DNA of 64,000 nt from an uncultured Methylococcales bacterium (GTDB lineage Bacteria > Pseudomonadota > Gammaproteobacteria > Methylococcales > Methylomonadaceae), in NCBI GenBank assembly GCA_913019935.1, contig CAJVZC010000003.1:1-64000 (forward strand). Reading direction: 5' to 3'. The translations under genes were made by a program, and so were the position numbers. How positions within the stretch are numbered: position 1 is the first letter of the stretch; each line of letters starts with the position of its first letter. Positions 9,331-15,639 of this stretch are shown here, in pieces. Under the pieces are notes generated by a model that ran no database searches, was not told where the DNA came from, and saw only the letters and a program-made list of their open reading frames with translations.

Positions 9331-9705
9331 ATGTCTGATAATAACCTAACCCTTCACCACGTTAGCCTATTGGTTCAAGATACTGAAACTTCCGTGACCT
9401 TCTACCAACGGATGCTAAATCTAGAACGCATTACTCGCCCTGACTTGGAGTACCCAGGCGCGTGGTTTCAGATCGGCAACCAACAAATGCACCTTATTGA
9501 ACTCAGCAACCCTGACCCCATTACCGATCGACCTAAACACGGCGGCCATGACCGCCACGTTGCATTCACAGTCAGCAATATTGATCTCATCGTAGACAAA
9601 CTTGATAAAAATAATATTGGCTATAGCCTAAGCCGTTCAGGACGACGCGCCCTGTTCTTCCGTGACCTTGATGGCAATGCTATTGAGATTTTTGAACAAC
9701 CCTAA
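9331..9705 (+). CDS. VOC (glyoxalase/bleomycin-resistance fold) protein
   Basis: A 124-residue single VOC domain of two beta-alpha-beta-beta-beta units. HHVSLLVQDTETSVTFYQ starts the first unit and RHVAFTVSNIDLIVDKL the second, ending FRDLDGNAIEIFEQ. Metal ligands are plausible at H9, E64 in the HLIEL strand, H82 and the C-terminal E, the glyoxalase I arrangement. The substrate is unknown. A methylglyoxal- or thiol-adduct role would suit the gshA neighbourhood, but this is inference. A bidirectional hairpin follows. Confidence 0.75.
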   Translation: MSDNNLTLHHVSLLVQDTETSVTFYQRMLNLERITRPDLEYPGAWFQIGNQQMHLIELSNPDPITDRPKHGGHDRHVAFTVSNIDLIVDKLDKNNIGYSLSRSGRRALFFRDLDGNAIEIFEQP

Positions 9706-9719
9706 ATTAAATAATGCCG

Positions 9720-9748
9720 AAAGCTGTGGCTATTCTAGCCACAACTTT
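9720..9748. terminator. Bidirectional hairpin between VOC gene and bcp
   Basis: The arms AAAGCTGTGGCT (9720-9731) and AGCCACAACTTT (9737-9748) pair over 12 positions with one mismatch around a 5-base loop. A-rich and T-rich flanks on both sides fit termination of both convergent genes. Confidence 0.6.
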
Positions 9749-9769
9749 CTCTTAAACAACCCAATAACC

Positions 9770-10252
9770 TTAAGGCCGATAATGCAATTGCTGCACTCGC
9801 TCTAGAATCGCTTCAGCATGACCTTCATGATTAACGCCATAGTAAGCTTCAACTAGATCACCGGCTTTATTAATAATAAAGGTTGACCGAAGAATAGCCA
9901 TAGACGTCACACCCGCTCTTACTTTTTCTCGCCAGACATCATAATCCGCACACAACTTACCACTGACATCAGACAATAAGACAACATTTAACTTAAATTT
10001 ATTAATAAAATCCTGATGGCTTTCGCAGCTGTCTTTACTGGCCCCTAATACAACCGTATCAAAACCAGAAAATTCATTTGCCAAACGAGTAAAATCATTC
10101 GCCTCAATCGTACATCCCGGCGTATCATCTTTAGGATAAAAATATAACACCACATTACGTTTACCCTGATAATCATCAAGACTAATACTGTTACCGGCTT
10201 CATTCTCGACAGAAAATGCCGGTGCTTTTTGACCCTTTACTAACATACCCAC
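9770..10252 (-). CDS. bcp: Peroxiredoxin, BCP/PrxQ family
   Basis: Thiol-dependent reduction of hydrogen peroxide and organic hydroperoxides. The peroxidatic cysteine is C47 in DDTPGCTIEANDF, with PKDD and the LYFYP strand of the AhpC/TSA fold before it. The second cysteine found five residues later in E. coli BCP (C-x4-C) is replaced by N52. C76 (KDSCESH) and C101 (KLCADYD) are the remaining candidates for a resolving residue. At 160 residues, length is normal. It has its own unit, with a terminator on its left and the rpiA terminator on its right. Confidence 0.9.
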   Translation of the reverse strand: MGMLVKGQKAPAFSVENEAGNSISLDDYQGKRNVVLYFYPKDDTPGCTIEANDFTRLANEFSGFDTVVLGASKDSCESHQDFINKFKLNVVLLSDVSGKLCADYDVWREKVRAGVTSMAILRSTFIINKAGDLVEAYYGVNHEGHAEAILERVQQLHYRP

Positions 10253-10331
10253 CCCTTTTTGTTTTTTAAACCAACCTTTTGCAACGGTTATAGCCTCAAC
10301 CCGTTACGTTTATTTTCCTTTACTCAAAATA

Positions 10332-10349
10332 TGCCATACCGAAATGGCA
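10332..10349 (-). terminator. Probable terminator after rpiA
   Basis: On the minus strand a 6-base perfect stem TGCCAT/ATGGCA closes a TTCGGT loop and is followed by TATTTT. It lies 27 bases past the rpiA stop. Confidence 0.45.
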
Positions 10350-10375
10350 GCCTATTAATCACCTCCGAAAACTTG

Positions 10376-11056
10376 TTATAAACGCTTTAATTCTTCCACA
10401 ACACCGTCAATGCCGATATAAATAACAGAAGCTAAATCACGAAAAACACCATGCTCAATAACCCCAGGCATCGCATTTAAAGTCGTGTCTATTTGTTCAG
10501 CCGTTAACAAAGACCCAAAATCAACATCTAACACCAAATTGCCATAACTGGTAACAGCAAGCCCACTGTTATTGGCATTAGGCCTTAATACCGCTTGACC
10601 ACCGATCCCTTGTAACGCCTTCACAACCAATTGCCACGAAAAAGGAATTACCTCGACAGGAACAGGAAAACGATCACCAATCTGCCGGACACGTTTACTC
10701 TCATCAATCAAAACGATAAACTTATCAGCCGCTGTTGCTAAAATCTTCTCCCGTACCAAGTCCGCACCTTGTCCTTTAGATAAAACTAAATCATCGGTCA
10801 CCTCATCAGCACCATCGACATAATAATCAAGTTTATTCAAGTGTTCTATAGCCATCATCGGCAACCCTAATCGTTGAGCCTTTTGCATACTCACAATTGA
10901 ACTGGCAACGGTTTGCACAACCAATCCTTCTTCATGATGCCGTTGAGCCAAGGCTTCAATAAAACAATCTGCACTTGAACCGGTTCCTAACCCAACAACC
11001 ATACCCGAGCTAACTTCCATCGCCGCCTTTTTTGCCACTCGCTCTTTATCGTTCAT
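10376..11056 (-). CDS. rpiA: Ribose-5-phosphate isomerase A
   Basis: Interconverts ribose-5-phosphate and ribulose-5-phosphate in the pentose phosphate pathway; also needed to regenerate ribulose phosphates in C1 assimilation cycles. Signatures: GLGTGSSADCFIEAL near residue 23 (phosphate loop), YVDGADEV (catalytic Asp), and KGQGADLVREKI. At 226 residues it is of normal length. It is the last gene of the leftward unit LysR - metallohydrolase - SoxYZ-like carrier - rpiA, 36 bases after the carrier, and is followed by a hairpin. Confidence 0.95.
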   Translation of the reverse strand: MNDKERVAKKAAMEVSSGMVVGLGTGSSADCFIEALAQRHHEEGLVVQTVASSIVSMQKAQRLGLPMMAIEHLNKLDYYVDGADEVTDDLVLSKGQGADLVREKILATAADKFIVLIDESKRVRQIGDRFPVPVEVIPFSWQLVVKALQGIGGQAVLRPNANNSGLAVTSYGNLVLDVDFGSLLTAEQIDTTLNAMPGVIEHGVFRDLASVIYIGIDGVVEELKRL

Positions 11057-11092
11057 AAGTACTCCCTAAATCCATTTTGCAACAACACGCAC

Positions 11093-11887
11093 TCAAGGTT
11101 TAACTTGATATGTTTGTGAAAAGACCTTGCCATCCGTATCAATCGCTTCGGCACGTAATTCACCGGCTGACTGAGGCACAAAATAAAATCTAAAATTAGG
11201 ATCTGCACTAATCGCAATATCCGTCTTAGCCGTCAGTACCGGCTGACCATCAAACGTTACCTTTACTTTTTCCACATAATAAGCTGGACGTATAAAGCGA
11301 CTGACCTGATCCATTTGCATCCCGGTGATATTAGGGTGACTGATTAATAATTGCGCCAAATTGGGCTCATTAGACTGTACGCTACTGGGGAACTTGAATT
11401 TCATACGTCCTAATCGCTGCATCGCCGCATCTAAATCGGCTCCAATCGGGGCCGAACAACCGCCACTGGCTTTAACAAACTTTTTCACCATAACAAGTTG
11501 TCCATCATTCATTTCTGCAATAGCACGCACATAGCTGTAAGAATTAACGCGAAGACGCATAGCAACATCCGCTTTACCACTTAAGGGCGTAAAATTAAAC
11601 TCAGCAGCAAAAGGTATCGGATTCTTATCGACAATCAAGGTGATTTTTTTTATATATTTATCATCCGTCTGATTAATCTTACTGGTCACCCTAATCGGAA
11701 CCAAGGCTGCATCTTCTGCACGGTAAGGCGCCTCTATAGCAATAATATTTTCAGACTCACTAATCGCACGCCCTGAAAAAAACTGCCCCTTCAATGTGTT
11801 TTGCCAAACCGTTTCATCAACACCAGCAGAAACGACGCTAATAAAAGACACTAAACATAAACTCAGAATCACGCTAACTATTTTCAT
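11093..11887 (-). CDS. Quinoprotein dehydrogenase-associated SoxYZ-like carrier protein
   Basis: A 264-residue exported protein: signal peptide MKIVSVILSLCLVSFISVVSA, a SoxY-like domain, a cysteine in VKASGGCSAPIGAD (about residue 144), then a SoxZ-like Ig-fold domain with VKVTFDGQPVLTAKTDIAIS. SoxY normally ends in GGCGG. Here the equivalent cysteine is internal because SoxY and SoxZ are fused, as in the family found beside PQQ-dependent alcohol dehydrogenases. The proposed role is to carry a substrate or sulfur adduct on the cysteine in the periplasm. The partner metallohydrolase lies 18 bases upstream. No quinoprotein dehydrogenase gene is in the window. Confidence 0.8.
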   Translation of the reverse strand: MKIVSVILSLCLVSFISVVSAGVDETVWQNTLKGQFFSGRAISESENIIAIEAPYRAEDAALVPIRVTSKINQTDDKYIKKITLIVDKNPIPFAAEFNFTPLSGKADVAMRLRVNSYSYVRAIAEMNDGQLVMVKKFVKASGGCSAPIGADLDAAMQRLGRMKFKFPSSVQSNEPNLAQLLISHPNITGMQMDQVSRFIRPAYYVEKVKVTFDGQPVLTAKTDIAISADPNFRFYFVPQSAGELRAEAIDTDGKVFSQTYQVKP

Positions 11888-11905
11888 AAATAACCTCTTA
11901 TCCTA

Positions 11906-12838
11906 TTAATCTTCCCACTCTAATTCAGCAAAAACGAATGTGATATTTTTTTTATGGAAAACATCAAACAAGGCCCACTGCCCTGCTGCATTTTGACCCA
12001 CCTCAGCAATAGCTTGTTCAATAAACTTGCCCTCTTTTATCATTGCCCGCACTTCTCTCAATAACAGGGACAAATATGACTCTTGGCGTTGCAATGCAGC
12101 TCGCCAGTTAACAAGAACCGGGCCATGCCCTGGAACCACACGCTTAACCTGTAAACGTGATAACCCTTTTAATTCTTTTAACCAGCCCTTAAGACTGCCA
12201 TCAACCACAGGCAGATGCTCGACAAACAATAAATCTGATAACCATAAGGTCTGGCTATTCTCATCAAGCACAGACAAATCATTATCTGTATGAGCACTAC
12301 CGTGCGCTGTAATGGCCAATATTCTGCCCCCTAAATCCAACGTTAAAGAATCAGTCACCGCAATATCTGGCAACACTATATCTTGTAACGTTAAGTTAAT
12401 CCCTAACTGCTCCACAGCGCGTTGGGTATAAAAAATCGCTCGCGCTTGCAGAGCACGCGCAAGATTCTTATGCCCGATAAATTGCACACCGTTCTCTTTA
12501 AAACTACGATTGCCAAAAATATGATCAGGGTGTACATGGCTATTTATGACATAACAAATCGGCACGTCAGTAATTTTCTCAATCGCCTCTTTCAGTAAAC
12601 GACCTTGCTCTCGATTACCCCCTGAATCCAAAACGGCGACACATTGCTTACCAACCACAAAGCCGATATTAGCTATTGCACCATGATTGGTTCGATTAGG
12701 TAACTCATGGTTGCCTAAATGAAAATATAATCCTGGCGCGACCTTCTGTACTGTAAAAGCCTCCTTTATCTTGGCTTGGCACTGCACTGTGAAAAAACCC
12801 ACCCATAGGCTTAAACTGACTACCCAAAAAGATTTCAT
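11906..12838 (-). CDS. Quinoprotein relay system zinc metallohydrolase (periplasmic MBL fold)
   Basis: A 310-residue metallo-beta-lactamase-fold hydrolase with an N-terminal signal peptide ending near QCQA (residues 1-22). Zinc ligands: HVHPDH in VINSHVHPDHIFGN, the later AHGSAHTDND and the conserved VVPGHGPV. The family co-occurs with SoxYZ-like carriers and PQQ dehydrogenases in methylotrophs, where it is thought to hydrolyse something held on the carrier, though the chemistry is unknown. Its start overlaps the end of the LysR gene by 4 bases (ATGA), so regulator and hydrolase are translationally coupled. Confidence 0.82.
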   Translation of the reverse strand: MKSFWVVSLSLWVGFFTVQCQAKIKEAFTVQKVAPGLYFHLGNHELPNRTNHGAIANIGFVVGKQCVAVLDSGGNREQGRLLKEAIEKITDVPICYVINSHVHPDHIFGNRSFKENGVQFIGHKNLARALQARAIFYTQRAVEQLGINLTLQDIVLPDIAVTDSLTLDLGGRILAITAHGSAHTDNDLSVLDENSQTLWLSDLLFVEHLPVVDGSLKGWLKELKGLSRLQVKRVVPGHGPVLVNWRAALQRQESYLSLLLREVRAMIKEGKFIEQAIAEVGQNAAGQWALFDVFHKKNITFVFAELEWED

Positions 12839-13740
12839 TTCGAACCACTCTCCTTTTGATCACACAATTCTAAAAAAGCTTTCACTGCACGCGACTGAAT
12901 AGCGACTTTCGGCGCAATAATATTCAAATGCCACAACAACCCACTGGTTGAATTTAACCGACGAGCCACTAATCCTTCGCGCTCATAACGCAAAGCCTGA
13001 GAAGAAGAAAAACCAATGCCTAATCCGGCTCTCACAGCCTCTTTAATACCCGAAACACCCATGACTTCTATATTAACAGGAATCTCCAATTTCGCTTTTG
13101 CTAACGCTCTTTCTAAAACCTGACGCGCTCCTGATTCAGGCTCACGCCAAATCACTGGGTAATTAAGTAACGCATGCAGCGGAACCGACTCAGAATACAG
13201 ATAGGAAAGCTCATGACCTTCCGGTAAGACCAACACAATTTCATCCTCTTGCCACGGTATTAATTGATAATTCTTAGGCAATAATTCTCGATCAATCGGT
13301 CCTTCAATAAAACCTAAATCGAGACTACTCAGATTTTTCAGGATTTCATGGGTATTTCCCGTTTTCATAAAGACTTGTACACCGTGATGCAGTGTTTGTA
13401 ATTGCACAACATATTTAGGTAGATAAAAGCTAGCTATGGTCATGGTTGAACCAATCCGAAGTGTCCCTGCATTGATTTCCTGCAAACAACGAACAAATTC
13501 ATTGGCTTCACTAAAGCTTTTCTCAAAATTATTCGCATGCTCTAACAAACTCTCCCCGGCCGGCGTTAAGACAATACGGTGCCCCTCACGCTCATATAAC
13601 GGTTCACCCACAGCACCTTGCAATAATTTCAATTGCCCTGATACCGCCGGCTGACCAATATTTAACGCCTGTGCTGCCCGAGTTATACTACAAAACTTGG
13701 CGACGACACAAAAAGTCAGTAAATGCTGTGGATTCAACAT
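12835..13740 (-). CDS. LysR-family transcriptional regulator
   Basis: A 301-residue LTTR. The N-terminal winged helix-turn-helix (about residues 1-62) begins LNPQHLLTFCVVAKFCSITR, with the recognition helix in AAQALNIGQPAVSGQL. The rest is the two-lobed effector domain (LRIGSTMTIASFYLPKY, ALLNYPVIWREPESGARQ). It resembles the CysB/CbbR side of the family; the effector is unknown. It is transcribed divergently from fdhB-fdhA over 182 bases containing a perfect ATC-N9-GAT box, and it heads an operon with the quinoprotein relay genes and rpiA. Control of both units by this protein is a reasonable inference. Confidence 0.9.
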   Translation of the reverse strand: MLNPQHLLTFCVVAKFCSITRAAQALNIGQPAVSGQLKLLQGAVGEPLYEREGHRIVLTPAGESLLEHANNFEKSFSEANEFVRCLQEINAGTLRIGSTMTIASFYLPKYVVQLQTLHHGVQVFMKTGNTHEILKNLSSLDLGFIEGPIDRELLPKNYQLIPWQEDEIVLVLPEGHELSYLYSESVPLHALLNYPVIWREPESGARQVLERALAKAKLEIPVNIEVMGVSGIKEAVRAGLGIGFSSSQALRYEREGLVARRLNSTSGLLWHLNIIAPKVAIQSRAVKAFLELCDQKESGSK

Positions 13741-13791
13741 AAAAGTGTTTCAAACAAGAGTAACGATTAACAACTAATAAGCCCCTAACTA

Positions 13792-13808
13792 TATCATTTT
13801 TAATGATA
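13792..13808. promoter_or_regulatory. LysR-type operator between the LysR gene and fdhB
   Basis: TATCATT-TTT-AATGATA is a perfect palindrome with 7-base arms. It contains T-N11-A and ATC-N9-GAT (13793-13807), the classic LysR-family box. It lies 52 bases from the LysR start and 114 bases from the fdhB start. A TACAAT at 13841-13846 could be the -10 of fdhB, which would put the box near -53, a usual distance for LTTR activation. Confidence 0.6.
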
Positions 13809-13821
13809 GAAACGTCACAAA

Positions 13822-13885
13822 TAATGACTTGAAAGCAATGTACAATCTACTGTAAAGTTTACCCATTTTTTAGCATAAGTCATTA
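13822..13885. promoter_or_regulatory. Second, wide inverted repeat in the fdh control region
   Basis: TAATGACTT (13822-13830) and AAGTCATTA (13877-13885) are exact 9-base inverse copies separated by 46 bases. They flank the probable fdhB promoter. They may be two half-sites for the LysR protein or another regulator. A chance match of this length is possible but not likely in such a short region. Confidence 0.35.
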
Positions 13886-13922
13886 AATTTGCTAATCATT
13901 TTACAGCTATTAGGGGACCTGA

Positions 13923-15623
13923 GTGGCAACCACACATATTGATGCAGATCAAATCGTCAAAAAAAAACGCAAAGGCCGAAAAGGCCATTCCGTTGACTTA
14001 ACGACCCTCAGAGAAATCCAAGACCTTTTAGGCAATGAACCGCGTCGCGCCGACCTGTTGATTGAGCATTTACATAAAATACAAGACCGGTACCATCATC
14101 TTTCTGACAAGCACTTAACCGCTTTAGCACACGAAATGAACCTATCGACGGCTGAAGTCTTCGAGGTTGCGAGTTTCTATCATCACTTTGATGTTGTTAA
14201 AGCAGGAGAAAATCCACCGCCAAACTTAACGGTTCGGGTCTGCGAATCGGTTTCTTGTGAACTTGCCGGTGCTAAAGACTTGCTCAGTACGCTACAAAAT
14301 ACGCTAGGTGACACGGTCCGCCTCCAACCGGTTCCCTGTGTCGGTCGTTGCCAAGAAGCACCTGTTGCTGTTGTCGGTCAAAATCCAATTGCCCACGCGA
14401 CGGTAGATAAAACCGTTTCCGCTATTGAAACCAAGCAAATTACCGCACCAATAGCTGACTACATAACTCGTGACCAATATGAACAAGACGGTGGCTACCA
14501 AACCTTACACAGTTGTCTCGATGGCGAACGTGATGCCGAACAAATCATTACACTCATGGAGAATTCCGGCTTACGCGGCTTAGGTGGTGCAGGTTTTCCT
14601 GCCGGCAAAAAATGGCGCATTGTCAAAGGTTACTCAGGCCCTAGAATGATGGCCATTAATATCGATGAAGGCGAACCCGGCACCTTTAAAGATCGTCATT
14701 ATCTTGAACAAGACCCACACCGTTTTCTTGAAGGCATGTTAATTGCCGCCACTATAGTTGATTGCGCTGAAATCTATATTTATTTACGCGACGAATATGC
14801 CGGTTGCCGAGAAATTCTGACCCGTGAACTTCAGAATTTAACAAACAACCCACCGTCCGCATCCCATCAGTTGCCTAACATACAACTGCGTCGCGGAGCG
14901 GGTGCTTATATTTGTGGTGAAGAATCTGCCATGATCGAATCCTTAGAAGGTAAACGCGGTATGCCGCGTCTGCGCCCCCCTTATTTAGCCGAAGTTGGTT
15001 TATTTAACCGGCCCACGCTTGAACACAACATGGAGACTGTTTACTGGGTTCGAGATATTATTGAAAAAGGCCCGGAATGGTTTAGTTCGCACGGTCGTCA
15101 TGATCGTAAAGGCTTACGCTCTTTTTCCGTTTCCGGACGCGTCCAAAAACCCGGTGTCCACCTCGCCCCAGCTGGGATCACCATCAAAGAACTGATTGAA
15201 GAATATTGTGGTGGAATGCTACCCGGCCAACAATTTTATGGTTACTTCCCCGGCGGCGCCTCAGGCGGTATTTTACCGGCTTCTCTGGGCGATATTCCTC
15301 TCGACTTTGACACACTCAATCAATACGGCTGTTTTATCGGATCCGCTGCCATCATTGTACTTTCTGATCAAGATAGTGCTAAAGACTGCGCTCTTAACGC
15401 CATGAAATTCTTTGAAGAAGAGTCCTGCGGTCAATGTACGCCTTGTCGCGTAGGGACCAGTAAAGCCGTTGGACTCATGGAGCAATCTCAATGGGATACT
15501 GAACTACTGGAAGAGCTCTCATCAGTCATGTGCGATGCTTCAATCTGTGGTCTAGGACAAGCCGCACCAAATCCATTACGCAGTATTATCAAATACTTCC
15601 CTGACGAATTAACGTCTTCATAA
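13923..15623 (+). CDS. fdhB: NAD-dependent formate dehydrogenase, beta subunit (NuoE-NuoF fusion)
   Basis: Diaphorase part of a cytoplasmic NAD-dependent formate dehydrogenase; passes electrons from the alpha subunit to NAD+. 566 residues. The N-terminal NuoE-like thioredoxin domain has 2Fe-2S cysteines C107, C112, C139 and C143. A NuoF-like domain follows: GLRGLGGAGFPAGKKW (NADH/FMN loop), IDEGEPGTFKDR, GAGAYICGEE, and a 4Fe-4S motif SCGQCTPC near residue 503 with a later cysteine. The fusion matches the fdh1B type of Methylobacterium rather than separate fdsG/fdsB. The start is GTG at 13923 with AGGGG 6 bases upstream. fdhA follows after 16 bases. Confidence 0.93.
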   Translation: MATTHIDADQIVKKKRKGRKGHSVDLTTLREIQDLLGNEPRRADLLIEHLHKIQDRYHHLSDKHLTALAHEMNLSTAEVFEVASFYHHFDVVKAGENPPPNLTVRVCESVSCELAGAKDLLSTLQNTLGDTVRLQPVPCVGRCQEAPVAVVGQNPIAHATVDKTVSAIETKQITAPIADYITRDQYEQDGGYQTLHSCLDGERDAEQIITLMENSGLRGLGGAGFPAGKKWRIVKGYSGPRMMAINIDEGEPGTFKDRHYLEQDPHRFLEGMLIAATIVDCAEIYIYLRDEYAGCREILTRELQNLTNNPPSASHQLPNIQLRRGAGAYICGEESAMIESLEGKRGMPRLRPPYLAEVGLFNRPTLEHNMETVYWVRDIIEKGPEWFSSHGRHDRKGLRSFSVSGRVQKPGVHLAPAGITIKELIEEYCGGMLPGQQFYGYFPGGASGGILPASLGDIPLDFDTLNQYGCFIGSAAIIVLSDQDSAKDCALNAMKFFEEESCGQCTPCRVGTSKAVGLMEQSQWDTELLEELSSVMCDASICGLGQAAPNPLRSIIKYFPDELTSS

Positions 15624-15639
15624 AATCAATACCACGACT

